A stretch of DNA of 64,000 bases. Source: Pseudoxanthomonas sp. NC8. Lineage in GTDB: Bacteria > Pseudomonadota > Gammaproteobacteria > Xanthomonadales > Xanthomonadaceae. Of the stretch, positions 52,878 through 63,753 are shown piece after piece (the first letter of the stretch is position 1; each line of letters starts with the position of its first letter). The notes under the pieces were generated by a model. The model saw only the letters and a program-made list of their open reading frames with translations. It did not search any database and had not been told where the DNA came from. Made by a program: the position numbers and the translations under genes. The stretch lies in NCBI GenBank assembly GCA_025232375.1, contig CP060419.1, positions 371,001-435,000 on the forward strand, read 5' to 3'.

Positions 52878-54095
52878 ATGCACCGCACGCTGTTCCATTG
52901 CTTCCTCCTCGCCGCCGCGCTGTGCGCGCCGCTACCGGCGCTGGCGCAGAAGTCGCCGCAGCTCGCGCGCACGCCGCAGATGGGCTGGAACAGCTGGAAC
53001 ACCTTCGGCTGCAACGTCGACGAGAAGATGATCCGGCAGATGGCCGATGCCATGGTCGCCTCCGGGATGAAGGACGCCGGCTACGAGTACGTCAACATCG
53101 ACGACTGCTGGCACGGCACGCGCGATGCGGACGGCAACATCCGCCCCGATCCGAAGACCTTCCCCTCCGGCATGAAGGCGCTGGCCGACTACGTGCATGC
53201 AAGGGGCCTGAAGCTGGGCATCTACTCCGACGCCGGCGACACCACCTGCGCCGGCCGCGCCGGCAGCCGCGGCCACGAGTACCAAGGACGCGCTGACCTA
53301 CGCGCGCTGGGGCGTCGACTACGTCAAGTACGACTGGTGCGACACGAAGGGCATCAACCCGGCCGCGGCGTACACCACGATGCGCGACGCGATCGCGCGG
53401 GCCGGGCGGCCGATGCTGTTCAGCATCTGCGAGTGGGGCGACAACAAGCCCAGGACTGGGCGGTCGAGGTGGGCCATTCCCTGGCGCACCGCCGGTGACA
53501 TCTATCCGTGCTGGAGCTGCGAGCACAACCACGGTTCGTGGTCGTCGCTGGGCGTGCTGCCGATCCTCGACAAGCAGGCGGGGCTGCGCAAGTACGCCGG
53601 TCCCGGGCACTGGAACGACATGGACATGATGGAGGTGGGCAACGGCATGAGCGAGGACGAGGATCGCGCCCACTTCTCGCTGTGGGCCATGCTCGCCTCG
53701 CCGCTGATCGCCGGCAACGACCTGCGCTCGATGGGCGAGGCCACCCGCCGCATCCTCACCCACCGGCCGATGATCCAGATCCATAAGGACAGGCTGGGCA
53801 TCCAGGCGATGAAGTGGATCGACGAGGGCGAGGTGGAGCTGTACCTCAAGCCGCTCGACGGCGGCCAGTACGCGCTGCTGTTCCTCAACCGCGGCGATGC
53901 GCCGCGCGACTACTACCCTGGACTGGGCCTTCCACTACATGAAGGACGACATCAGCGGTCGCCAGATCGACTTCGGCAAGCAGCGTTTCGCCTTGGCGCG
54001 ATGTCTGGCAGGACGGCGAGGGCAGCACCGCCGAGGCCTTCACCACGCGGCTGCCTGCGCACGGGGTGGTGGTGCTGCGGCTGTCGCCGCAGTAG
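52878..54095 (+). CDS. Secreted alpha-galactosidase, glycoside hydrolase family 27
   Basis: Retaining GH27 enzyme that removes terminal alpha-galactose. About 405 residues with signal peptide ([14 protein letters not shown]). Diagnostic: [27 protein letters not shown], nucleophile Asp in YVKYDWCD, and [15 protein letters not shown] with [12 protein letters not shown]. The C-terminal beta domain is present ([14 protein letters not shown]). Breaks near 53283 (CCAGG read as CCAAGG), 53452, 53925 and 53998. No sugar transporter or regulator lies nearby, so it probably acts on plant or polymeric material outside the cell. Confidence 0.93.
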
Positions 54096-54236
54096 CAGCG
54101 ACGCGGGAGGGCGCCGCAAGGGGCGCGCGGGGCGCAAGCACAGGGAGCGCGCAGGTGGCATCTGCCGATGCCCCGGCTTGTTTCCGCCGTTACCGTCGCT
54201 TGTGGGCCCGCGGGGTGTCCTTCATCCTGCCCGGCC

Positions 54237-56378
54237 ATGCGCCCTCTCCGATTCCCCAAACGCGCGGCCCTCGTCTTCGTGGCGACGGTTGCCGGCCTGT
54301 TCCTGATGCCGAGCCTGCTCTCGCCGCTGTTCGCGGCCAAGGTCGATCCCGCCTATCCGCGCCTGTCCGAGAACACCGCCGCGTCCGCGCACCTGGAGGT
54401 GCGCAAGCAGCTGCATGGCGACGTCGAGGGCATGTTCGTGGTGCCTGCCACGCGGCAGGTGATCGCCGCCGCTGGCGGCCACCTGTGGAAGTTCAGCGCG
54501 GACGGCGTGCCGCTGGATTCGCTGGACGAGCCGCAGGACATGCACGTGTCCGGCATTGGTTTTGCGCCGGAGTCCTACAACGACTGGACGTTGACCGGCG
54601 AGCGCGAGTCCAAGCCCTACGCGCCTGCCGTCGATGGCAGCGGACTTTCGATGCCGCAACTGGTCGCCGAGCTGGAGCGCGCGCAGGTGGTGGCGTTCGG
54701 CCGCGACGACGCGAAACAGCAGGCCTGGGCATGGCTGTGGGCTGACGGGCGCTGGAAACTGCAGATCGACCAGCACCGCGAGCAGGTGGATACCTGGTGC
54801 GGGCAGCGCAGCCATTCGGCCGAGGCGCTGAGCTGGCACGCGACCTGCCTCGAGGGCTATTCCCCTACCCGCTCCGCGTTCGTGGAGGTGGAACCGCAGA
54901 GTTTTGCCGGCGGCTACGGGATCAGGCCGGCGCGGCTGAAGGTGACCGGTTTCGACCGCCGCACCTACCACCTGGAGGAGGGCGTGGGCGGACAGGTGCT
55001 GGACGCCACCGTCGGCAAGGTGCTCCAGGCCATGGGCGTGCCCGGCGACGGACCGTCCCGCTACTGGTTCGGCGACGCGCATGTGCAGCTGGACGCGGGC
55101 GCCGAGACGGTGCAGTTCAAGATGTTCGTGCCGCGGGTCGATGACGACTACGAGTTCCTGCACAACACCCGCTGGTGGGAGCCGTCGGAACTGCTACCCG
55201 GCGCCAGTCCGTGGTTCAGCGTGCACGCGCGTGGCTACCTGGAGTACCCGGGCGAGGCCAAGCTCCAGGGTACTACCGCGACGACATCGGCCTTTACGCG
55301 GTCCGGCCGCGCGGCATCGACGATGTTCCGGCCGCGCAGCGCCAGGTACCGGCCGGCAGCCGCGCTTCGAGGGCGAGCAGACCCGCTACAACCCGGTCAC
55401 CGCCGTGGTCGAGCTCGCCGACGGCCGCAAGGTCGAGCGCTGGCTGCGCCCGCCGGCGCCGCGTCCGCTGATCGGCACCGTGGCCGAGGTGCCGGTCGCG
55501 CCGGTGCAGGCGCCGTTGTACGCGCTGCCGCAGGCGATGATCGTGATTATGGGGCCCGCAGCACGACCTGGAAGACCGCGCCGACGTGCGGCTGGACCTG
55601 TCCGACCCGGCGGTGCGCGACGCGCTGTCCGCGCCGGCCCGCGGCCCGCGCGAGCTGGTGTTGCGCGTGCCGGACCTGTTCGCGCCGACCTCGAAAATGG
55701 AAGTGCTGCTGCGCGAGGACGGCAACGAGGAACCACTGCCCGGCGTGCTCGTGTCGGTGCTGCACCGTGCCGCGTTCCGTCCCTACTACGAGGGCACGCC
55801 CAGCCGCCTCGACCAGCTGCGCGCGAACATCGCCGCGGCCGCTGGCGGCGATGACGCCGCGCTGGACGAGTTCCTGAAGCAGGCGGCCACGCTCGCGCAC
55901 GAGCCGGACAAGGTCGGCAACTTCGCCTCCACGCTCACCGCCGCCTATGCCGAGCTGGTCAACGCGTTCAATGTCGCAGGCCGCACCGACGCCTCCGCGC
56001 CGCCTGGTCCGCCACTACCTGGCGCAGGTGCATCCGTACACCTCGCCGCACCGCGACCAGAGCGTGGACTACAACATCGGCGTGATCGCCAGCCAGACGC
56101 TGGCCTTCGCCATCCACCAGCCGTCCGAGCGCGACCTGATCGAGGCGGTGATGGCGAGCCTGCTCGGACCGGACTTCGACCCGGCCGTGCAGACCAACGC
56201 CACGCTGATGTACAACCTGGCCTGCTACTACGCGGTGGAAGGCGATACCGAACGCATGCTCGCAGCGGTGGCCGCCGCACGGCGGCTGGGCAAGCCGGCC
56301 ATGCAGTTCCGTGCCGATGCCGACTTCCAGCGCTGGGACGACCCGCGCTTCCGCACGACGCTGGGCGGGGACGGTTGA
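54237..56378 (+). CDS. Membrane-anchored protein with a C-terminal TPR end-of-group domain
   Basis: About 713 residues. N-terminal signal or anchor (RAALVFVATVAGLFLMPSLL), a long beta-rich region (about 30-430) containing FGDAHVQLDAGAETVQFKM and a Trp-rich patch, then an alpha-helical region and a C-terminal stretch TNATLMYNLACYYAVEGDTE with FQRWDDPRF, the signature of the TPR end-of-group motif. The large N-terminal part is not recognised. Breaks near 55270, 55365, 55553 and 56000. Confidence 0.7.
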
Positions 56379-56451
56379 GGGCGCGGCTGGCATAGCCGTT
56401 GCCGCTTCGTCCCGGCCGCGCGCGCCATGAAGCCGCGCTTGCGGGTGACCG

Positions 56452-57122
56452 CTACGGCTCCGCGTTCTGCCGCAGCAGGTTGTTGTAGGACTTGGTGAGC
56501 AGCTCGACGGCGCGTGCCGCGCCGTCCGGTCGGCCAGCAGCTGGCGGGCCTCGGACAGGTCATGCAGCATTTCGCGGATCGCCGGGTCGCGCACAGGCTC
56601 TGCACCCAGCCGACGACCGCCAGCCGTTCGCCCTGTTCGACCGGCCGCACCCGGTGCAGTTGCCCGGTGGGATAGCAGATCGCCGAACGCGCCGGCAGCT
56701 TGTGGGCGATCTCGCCACTGCCGTGGTCGAACGCGAGCTCGCCGCCCCTGGTAGGTGTCGGGCTCGTTGAGGAACAGGGTGAACGAGACGTCGCTGCGGA
56801 CGTGGTTGGGCTCGCCCATGATCGGCGCGTCCACGTGCTGGCCATAACCCATGCCCGGCCGGTAGCGGCTGACCAGCATCACCGCCAGCCGCCGCGGCTG
56901 GGCCAGGCTCATGAACGTGGTGCTGCGCCCCAGTGCCGCCATCACCACGTTGGTGATGTCCTTCATCACCGGGTCGTTCCAGGCGATCTGCTCGTTGTTC
57001 TTCACCTTGTGCAGCCGTTCGCCGGCCGATGCCTTGCCGTCGATGAACCGGGCCGTGGAAATCTTCTGCCTGATCAGCGCGAGCTCGTCGTGGCTGATGA
57101 GTTCGGAAAGCGTGACGATCAT
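56452..57122 (-). CDS. PKHD-type Fe(II)/2-oxoglutarate hydroxylase (PiuC-like)
   Basis: About 224 residues, matching the PKHD-type hydroxylase family, often linked to TonB siderophore receptors. Iron ligands: H-x-D in YGQHVDAPIMGE and a distal His in PTGQLHRVRPVEQGERLAVV, with the 2-oxoglutarate Arg in the latter. N-terminus MIVTLSELISHDELALIRQK is typical. No receptor gene lies beside it. Breaks near 56748 (around CCAGG) and 56600-56520. Confidence 0.9.
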
Positions 57123-57365
57123 GGCGCGCCCCCTGTGCGCGTATTGCCTGTGACGTAAATCCCCGGACCTAGTCTAGGGCGGCGCGACAGGCGTGGAACA
57201 GGGGGCGGACATTGCGAATCGCGAGGGCGGCTGCCATGCGCGCCCGCCGGCCGGGTGACGCGGTACTGAACCGGCAAGCCTGCGGGCCAGCGACACGCGC
57301 CGGCTTCACGGATGCGCCACCGGTCCTGGCGCTAGGGTGGCCGCTCCCCTGATGGAGTTGCGCCC

Positions 57366-57851
57366 ATGGCCACCCCGGCCGAACTCGAGCAGAAATTCTG
57401 GAAGGCCCTCAAGTCCGACATGACCCTGATGCTCGGCGTGGATGGCCTGGAGGATGGCCATACCCGGCCGATGACCGCGCAGCTGGAGCACGAGGCGCGC
57501 GGGCCGATCTGGTTCTTCACCGCCACCGACAACGCGCTGGTGCGCCAGCTGGCCACGCCGCGGCGTGCGGTGGCCGCCTTCGCCGCCAAGGGCCATGCGC
57601 TGTTCGCCAGCATCGGCGGCGTGCTGCAGGTGGATACCGACCGGGCGGTGGTCGAACGGCTGTGGAATCCGTTCGTGGGCCCTGGTACGAGGGCAAGGAC
57701 GATCCGAAGCTGGCGCTGCTGCGGCTGGACCCGGACCAGGGCGAGGTGTGGCTCAACGAGAACAACCTGCTGGCCGGGGTGAAGATGCTGGTGGGCATCG
57801 ACCCGAAGAAGGATTACTCGGGACAAGGTCGCCCAGGTCGACCTGCGCTGA
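57366..57851 (+). CDS. Pyridoxamine-phosphate-oxidase-like general stress protein
   Basis: About 162 residues, split-barrel flavin-binding family (general stress protein 26 type). MATPAELEQKFWKALKSDMT at the N-terminus, GPIWFFTATDNALVRQL, and the C-terminal LDPDQGEVWLNENNLLAGVK are characteristic. It probably binds FMN/FAD or F420; role in stress is inferred from the family. Breaks near 57677 (GGCCCCTGG read as GGCCCTGG) and 57820. Confidence 0.88.
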
Positions 57852-58129
57852 AGCGGTATCGGGCGTCGCCGGCCCGTGCCGGCGGCGACGCGATGCCCCA
57901 GCGCGATGCCCGGCGTGGCCTATCGCCCGGGCTGCGTGCATCGCGTCATGGACCTTGGGCGGTGCACGTCGACGTGGCGGCGCAACATGCTGCACGGTGC
58001 CGAGCGGATTTGCGGAACGACGCGGCGGTGGCGGGCACGCCAGATCCGGCACACGCGGTCTGCGGCTTTCGCCTACGCCATGGGCGCGCCCTGCCGGCGC
58101 CGCGGGGGCGCCGGTTCCGCACCGGAAGA

Positions 58130-58345
58130 TCAGCCGCCGAAACCGGGACTCGACTGAGCGGCCGCGCGTGGCGCGAGCACGAAGTCCTCTTCCACCGCCG
58201 GAACGCGCGGATCGCCGTGCGCGGGCGTGATCTCGCCGGCGTCGTGCAGGCCGTCTCCCTGTGTCGGGGAACGCCGGCGCTGCCAGGCCCTCCATGCCAC
58301 GACACCCAGCGCGGCGACTACCGCGGTCTTCACAATCAGATGCAT
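58130..58345 (-). CDS. Small membrane-anchored protein, 71 aa
   Basis: ATG 58345 follows GGAGACGG. One N-terminal hydrophobic helix (LIVKTAVVAALGVVAW) followed by a basic segment (RAWQRRRS) and an acidic, Pro-rich tail; a single-span protein with the tail in the cytoplasm by the positive-inside rule. No family recognised. Uninterrupted. The 278 bases to its left (57852-58129) hold no evident gene. Confidence 0.55.
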   Translation of the reverse strand: MHLIVKTAVVAALGVVAWRAWQRRRSPTQGDGLHDAGEITPAHGDPRVPAVEEDFVLAPRAAAQSSPGFGG

Positions 58346-58531
58346 GCCCGTCTCCGGAGTGTTGGAGGCTGCAAGCTTCGCCGTGGCGGAGTGTGGTGGA
58401 TGTGATCCGCGGGTCACGCCGGCGTAAATCGCCGGCGATGTCGCGGTCGGCACGACGGTGCTGGCCGGCTTCACGGGCGCGGCCCGCGGCGCCGCGCTAA
58501 GGTGGCGCCCACGCCCAAAGGAGACCGCGCC

Positions 58532-58900
58532 ATGGACAACGCCGGGATCGCCACCACCTTCCTGCGCATGTGCGCGGGCGGCGAGGTCCGCGCCGCGTTC
58601 GCGCGCTTCGTGGCGGCGGACTTCGTCCACCACAACGCCTGGTTCCCCGGTGACCGCCAGTCGCTGCTGGAGGCGATGGAGCAGAGCGCGGCGGGCGAGC
58701 CGAACAAGTCGTTCGAGCCGCGCCAGGTGATCGATGGTGGCGACCGCGTCGTCGTGCTCTCGCACCTGCGCCGCGCCGACGGCGACATCGAAATGGCGGT
58801 GGTGCACATCGCCCGCTTCCACGATGGGAAGATCGTCGAGTTGTGGGATATGGGCCAGCAGATCCCGAAGGACTCACCCAACCGGCTGGGGATGTTCTAG
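58532..58900 (+). CDS. SnoaL-like (NTF2 fold) protein
   Basis: 122-residue intact protein of the SnoaL-like polyketide-cyclase/NTF2 superfamily: FVAADFVHHNAWFPGDRQSL, VVVLSHLRRADGDIEMAVVH and the C-terminal FHDGKIVELWDMGQQIP are typical of the predicted SnoaL-like aldol-condensation group. Function unknown, possibly a small ligand-binding or isomerase fold. ATG 58532 follows AAAGGAG. Confidence 0.88.
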   Translation: MDNAGIATTFLRMCAGGEVRAAFARFVAADFVHHNAWFPGDRQSLLEAMEQSAAGEPNKSFEPRQVIDGGDRVVVLSHLRRADGDIEMAVVHIARFHDGKIVELWDMGQQIPKDSPNRLGMF

Positions 58901-58984
58901 CGCCACGTCCTGCGGCGCAGCGATCCGTGCCGGGAGCAGCGCGGTGAACGCCGCTGTTCCCGGCACCAGCCTGCGACCGCACCG

Positions 58985-59392
58985 TCAGCGCACGAATGCG
59001 ATCCGCCGCATCCCCGTGGCCTCGGCGGAGGTAAGGATCCTACTAAGGCCTTCGTACTCGGCGCCTTCGGCGGTGGCGATGCGCAGCTCCGGTTCGTTGC
59101 CGGCATGTGCCCAGGCCTGCGCCTGCAGCCGGCTGCGCAGTTCGTCCATGCCGATCGGCGTGCCGTCCCAGCTGAGCTGGTTGGCCCCGTCCAGGCGCAG
59201 CTCGATCGGGGGTGGTGGCTCCGGGCGTGGGAGCACCTTGTCGATGCGTTGCGGCAAGGCGACGCTGATCGGGCGGGCCACGATCGGCGCGGTGACGATG
59301 AAGATGATCAGCAGCACCAGCATCACGTCGACCAGCGGGGTGACGTTGATGTCGGCAAGCGGTCCGGATCTTCCTGCGGTACTGAACGCCAT
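58985..59392 (-). CDS. exbD: ExbD/TolR-family biopolymer transport protein
   Basis: 135 residues, uninterrupted. N-terminal cytoplasmic stretch, then the single membrane helix with the proton-path Asp in NVTPLVDVMLVLLIIFIVTA, and a periplasmic domain. Energises TonB or related machinery with ExbB. No ExbB or TonB gene is visible on either side, so this copy is an orphan in the window and presumably works with partners encoded elsewhere. Confidence 0.9.
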   Translation of the reverse strand: MAFSTAGRSGPLADINVTPLVDVMLVLLIIFIVTAPIVARPISVALPQRIDKVLPRPEPPPPIELRLDGANQLSWDGTPIGMDELRSRLQAQAWAHAGNEPELRIATAEGAEYEGLSRILTSAEATGMRRIAFVR

Positions 59393-59782
59393 GGCTCGCT
59401 CCCTGCAGCGGGGCCGGTCGCCCCAGGGTCGAGACTACGCCGCGCGCGCAGCAACGGTCGGCGGCCCTTTGCCGATGTTCAGCCGTCATTCGCGCGCCGC
59501 CGCACGCGCTCAGGAGCCGCCGCCCACCCCGGAAGAAACCACCGCGGTAACTGCTATGGAAGCGCCCGACCGGCTGGCCGCTGCGCTGGCGCACTTCGGC
59601 ATCGAGGCGGGCGAAACCGATCCGCAGCCTGCTGTTCGCCATGCCTCGTCCCTGATGCCGCGATCGGCCAAGGGTAGCCGGTTCGCGGGCAGCTCCCGGG
59701 GGCGCGGACCCGGCGGGCGGATGTACGCATGCCGCCGCCACGCATCGTCGACAATGGGACTCTCCCCGCGCTGGACATCCGC
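59393..59782. other. 390-bp intergenic region, no gene seen
   Basis: Divergent interval between exbD and the deoxyribosyltransferase-like gene. GC-rich, no coherent ORF with an RBS and no repeat of the local family. It probably carries two promoters that I cannot place with confidence. Confidence 0.45.
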
Positions 59783-60311
59783 ATGATCCGCTCGCTGTAC
59801 CTCGCCGGCCCCGACGTGTTCCGACCCGACGCGCATGCGCGCGGACAGGAGCTGAAGGCGCTGTGCGCGCAGTTCGGGATCGAGGGCCTGTTCCCGCTCG
59901 ACCAAGGACGTGCCAGCGCACATCGGCGATCCGGCCGGGCAGGCCGAGTGGATCTACCGCGCCAACATCGGCCTGATCGAGCGCGCCGATGCGGTGCTGG
60001 CCAACCTGGATTTCTTCCGCGGCCCCGAGCCGGACAGCGGCACCTGCTTCGAGGTCGGCTACGCGGTGGCCAAGGGCAAGCCGGTGTTCGGCTACATCCC
60101 CGAGCACGGCAGCTTCGCCCAGCGCATCCGCGAGCGGCATCCGCAGGCGATCGGCGCCGATGGCGTGCTCGACGTGCACGGCTGGAGCATCGAGGAGTTC
60201 GGCCTGCCGCTGAACCTGATGCTGTCGGTGCCGGCGCCGCTGGTGGTCGGCGATGCGCGCGCGGCGCTGGTGCAGCTGGTGCGCTGGCGGGCCGACGGCA
60301 GCGACCGCTAG
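59783..60311 (+). CDS. Nucleoside 2-deoxyribosyltransferase-like protein
   Basis: About 176 residues, of the NDT family that exchanges or hydrolyses nucleobases on deoxyribonucleosides (also DNPH1-like). N-terminal SLYLAGPDVFRPDA, the ANLDFFRGPEPDSGTCFEVGYAVAKGKPVF segment with the catalytic Glu of FEVGYA, and NLMLSVPAPLV at the C-terminus fit well. ATG 59783 begins MIRSLYLAGP. One break near 59905, where GACCAGGACG is read as GACCAAGGACG. Confidence 0.88.
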
Positions 60312-60330
60312 TCGCGGCACGACCGAAAGG

Positions 60331-60358
60331 ACGATGCCGCCCGTGGGGGCGGCATCGT
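60331..60358. terminator. Terminator between convergent genes
   Basis: ACGATGCCGCC (60331-60341) pairs perfectly with GGCGGCATCGT (60348-60358) around a 6-base loop, between the deoxyribosyltransferase-like gene and the leftward DUF1232 gene. Confidence 0.8.
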
Positions 60359-60399
60359 TCGCGACCTGGTGCGACCGGCGAGCCGCTGCGCGGGCCGGT

Positions 60400-61052
60400 T
60401 CAGTGGACCCGGAACATCGCCGGTGGCGCCGGCACGTAGCTGGACTCGCGCACCCGGCGACGCTGCGCGACCAGCGCGGCCTCCACCTCGCGCGTGGCTT
60501 CCCAGGCGTGGCGGTCGAACGGGAGTTCCTCCGGCGTGCAGCCGCGCAGGCCCGCTTCCACCGCGCGCAGGCGGCGGAAGTCGCGGTAGCAGGCCAGCTC
60601 GCGGCCCAGCGTCGGTAAGGCCGCCTCCATGACGATGGCATCGTCCAGCCGGCCGACCTGCGGCAGCCAGTCCGGGATCAGGTCCCAGGTGTCGTTGGCA
60701 TAGTCGGCCACCAGCCGGGCGCAGTCGGCGATCTCGGCGGACGCCTCCCAGTCGCGGTCGCCGGCCATGGCGACGACCGATTCGAGCCACGCAATCCGTT
60801 GAGCGATACATCCGGGGGCGTCGTCCGTGGCGTCGGTCAGCTGGCGGGCGGCGGTCGCCAGGCGGTCGATATCCAGCGGCGCGTGTCGGCGGCCCAGCCG
60901 GGCCAGCAGATGGTTGAAGCGTGCCAGGTCGGCAGAGGCGGGCCGGTATTCGCCGATGTTCTTGCGGCGATGCAGCAGGCTGAAGGACGGGGCGGCATCC
61001 AGCACCGCAGGCAGCGGCTGGATGGGGACAGGGTCGTCATCAAGGCGTTCAT
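60400..61052 (-). CDS. DUF1232 (YkvA-like) protein
   Basis: About 217 residues. The DUF1232 signature is seen in DTWDLIPDWLPQVGRLDDAI, a short membrane-associated helix pair. The rest is helical and not recognised. ATG 61052 is chosen because GGAGACGC precedes it; one break near 61022 joins this start to the long frame that continues SFSLLHRRKNIGEYRPAS. Function unknown. Confidence 0.72.
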
Positions 61053-61192
61053 CGTGCGTCTCCAGGGGGGGGTAGGCGCGGCAGTGCCGGCGCCGGGCCA
61101 GCGTCCCCGGCACGCGAAAACGGGTCATGAGGCGGATGCGACCGTTCCATGCGTGTTTGCTGATCTCGTGAGGCAACCATGAGGAAGTGGCG

Positions 61193-63415
61193 ATGAAGCC
61201 GGCAGAGCCCCGTCCGCCGGGGGCGATGGAACCGTGCGCTACCGCTTCGACGGGATCGTGGTGGATGCCGCCGCCCACACCCCTGGTCCGCGACGGCCAG
61301 CCGCAGGCGCTGGAGCCGAAAGCGTTCGCCGTGCTGCTGGCCCTGCTGCGGCGGCCGGGCGAGCTGCTCGAGCGCGACGACCTGCTCGACCAGGTCTGGG
61401 GCCACCGCCACGTCACCCCCGGCGTGCTGACCCGGGCCATCGCCCAGCTGCGCGCGGCGCTGGACGACCCGGCGCAGCAGCCGCGCTACATCCAGACCCG
61501 GCACGCGCTGGGCTACAGCTTCATCGGCGTCCTGCAGGCGGCCGACACGGCACCGGCCGTCGCGGCCGAACCGGTCCAGCCGGGCATCGAAACGGCGGTC
61601 GCCGCCACGCCCGAGCCACTGCCGGGGTGGACGACGCTGCGCCGGCGCCGACCGCGCCGCCGCCGCGGGAAGGCGTGCCGCGCGGCCACGCGCGGCGGGC
61701 ATGGGCCAGCGGGCTGGCCTTCGCCGTGCTGCTGGCGGCGATCGCCTGGTGGTGGCGGGACCGCGCGCCACCGGCCGCGCCGGCGGAGGCATCCATCGCC
61801 GTGCTGCCGTTCACCACGCTCAGCGACGCGCGCGAGGACCGCTACTTCGCCGAGGGCCTGTCGGTGGAGATGCTCAACGCGCTGGCGGGCGTGCCGGGCC
61901 TGAAAGTCGCCGCCTGCCAGCGGGCCACCGGAGGCGATCGACCGCGGTAAGGACGTGCAGGCGCTGGGCCGGCTGCTGGGCGTGGCCACCGTGCTCGACG
62001 CCAGCGTGCGCCGCGAGGGCGGGCGCCTGCGCATCAGTGCACGGCTGTCCGATGCGCGCAGCGGCTACATGCTGTGGTCGCGCAACTACGACGGCGATGC
62101 CGACGCGATCTTCGACACCCAGACCGACATCGCCAACGCGGCGGCCGATGCGCTGGTGGAGGTGCTGCCCGAGGAGCGCGAAGCGCTGCGCCGCCGGCTG
62201 GCGCCGACCCGGGACGCATCGGCGTTCGGCGCCTACCTGCTCGGGGTGGGCCAGATGCTCCATCCGCAAGGCGAACGCGCACGCGAGGACGCGGCGGGGC
62301 ATTTCCGCAGCGCGCTCGCCGCCGACGCCGGTTTCGCCCGGGCGCAGGCCGCGCTGTGCCGCATGGAGCTCTGGAACTTCGAGGCCAACCACGACGCCGG
62401 CGCCTTCGACAAGGCGCGACTGGCCTGCCTGCGCGCGCGCAACATGGACCCGGCGCTGGGCGAGGTCAGCCTGGCCCTCGGTGACCTGTACCGGGTGCAG
62501 GGCAACGAAAAGCAGGCCCTCCAGTACTACGACATCGCGATCGACGATCCCGCGGTGCGCTGGAAGGCGCTGGACGGGCGTGCCTGGCTGCACGTGAACC
62601 AGGGGGCGGGAAGACGCGGCGATGAACGACTTCCGCCAGGCCCTGCAGGCCAGTCCCGGCAACGCCCGGGTGCATGCGGACCTGGGCTACCAGCAGTTCC
62701 GGCTCGGGCACTACCGCGATGCCATCGCCTCCTACCGCACCGCGGTCGCGCTGCGTCCGGACGACGGCGACTACTGGAGCATCTTCGGCGGCCTGCTGCT
62801 GGCCGTCGGCGACAACGATGCGGCCGAGGCCGCGCTGCAGCGCTCGCTGGCGATAGAGCCCAACGAGGCCGCGCTCGCCAACCCTGGGCACGCTGCGCTA
62901 CCAGAAGCGCGACTACGCCGGTGCCGCCGATTTCTACCGTCGCGCCGCCGGGCTCAATCCCATGGATTTCTACTACCTGGGCAACCTGGGCGACGCGCTG
63001 GATGCCGAGCCGGACCAGGCCACACTGACGCGGCAGGCGTACGTGCAGGCCGCAGACCTTAGCCCAGCGCTACGTCGACGCCAATCCCGGGGACGCCAAG
63101 GCCCTGGCCGCGCTGGGCTGGTACCGCGCGCAACTGGGCGACGGTGACAGTGCCGTGCGGCTGGCAGGCCAGGCGCAGGCGCTGGACCTGGAAGCCGGCG
63201 AAGTCGCCGTGTTCAACGCGCAGTCCCTGGCCCGCCTGGGCCGGCTGGACGAGGCGCGCGTCGCCTTGAAAAACGCGCGGGACGCGGGTGTATCCGCCTC
63301 GCGCATCGACACCCATGCCGTGTTCCAGCGGGCCGGCCTGGTGGGATCGCCGGGAACCGTCGCGCCGCCCCCGGCCGATCCACGTGGGTCCCCGGCGCAT
63401 CCACCAGGAGATTGA
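61193..63415 (+). CDS. Membrane winged-helix regulator with TPR repeats (CadC-like)
   Basis: About 740 residues. N-terminal OmpR/PhoB-type winged helix (YRFDGIVVDAAAHTLVRDGQ, LLERDDLLDQVWG, TPGVLTRAIAQLRAAL), a linker, one membrane helix (GLAFAVLLAAIAWWW), an adenylate-cyclase-associated FlgO-like segment (IAVLPFTTLSDAREDRYFAEGLSVEML) and about seven TPR repeats (such as VHADLGYQQFRLGHYRDAIA). A one-component sensor-regulator: DNA-binding inside, TPR sensor outside. ATG 61193 follows GAGGAAG. Breaks near 61230, 61283 (CCTGG read as CCCTGG), 61660, 61930, 62605, 62884 and 63058. Two small paralogous genes follow at once. Confidence 0.87.
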
Positions 63416-63417
63416 AC

Positions 63418-63669
63418 ATGCGCGAAGTCCTTCGAGCCGAACTCGTCCAGGTCGACGAGGGGCGCTACGTCCTGAGGTACGACGACACGATGTCCATCGA
63501 ACTTTCCTTCTGGCTGCTGGCAGGCACGGGCGTCATCGTGAAGCCGCCGCGCCCCAAGCTGCTTGCGGCGCAGGTCGTGAACCTGGTCGATGCGGAAGGG
63601 GAGGGAGGCCTGTTGGCACTGGTCGAGATGAGGGCCGTGGACACGCCGGTCCGGGAGGTGGGCACCTGA
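63418..63669 (+). CDS. Small protein, paralogue of the next gene
   Basis: 83 residues, uninterrupted, starting two bases after the TGA of the regulator gene, so co-translated with it. The middle reads SIELSFWLLAGTGVIVKPPR then PKLLAAQVVNLVD; the pattern V-x-V-x-P-P-x-P-K followed by A-x-V-x-N-L is repeated in the next gene. No known domain; looks like a small beta-rich protein. Function probably tied to the regulator upstream. Confidence 0.7.
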   Translation: MREVLRAELVQVDEGRYVLRYDDTMSIELSFWLLAGTGVIVKPPRPKLLAAQVVNLVDAEGEGGLLALVEMRAVDTPVREVGT

Positions 63670-63753
63670 CCTGCCGGCCGCAACGCCGGATGACGCCGCC
63701 GTGGCGGACGGCGGCATTGCGGACTTTCCCGCGTAAACGCAAGGAGCAGGAAC

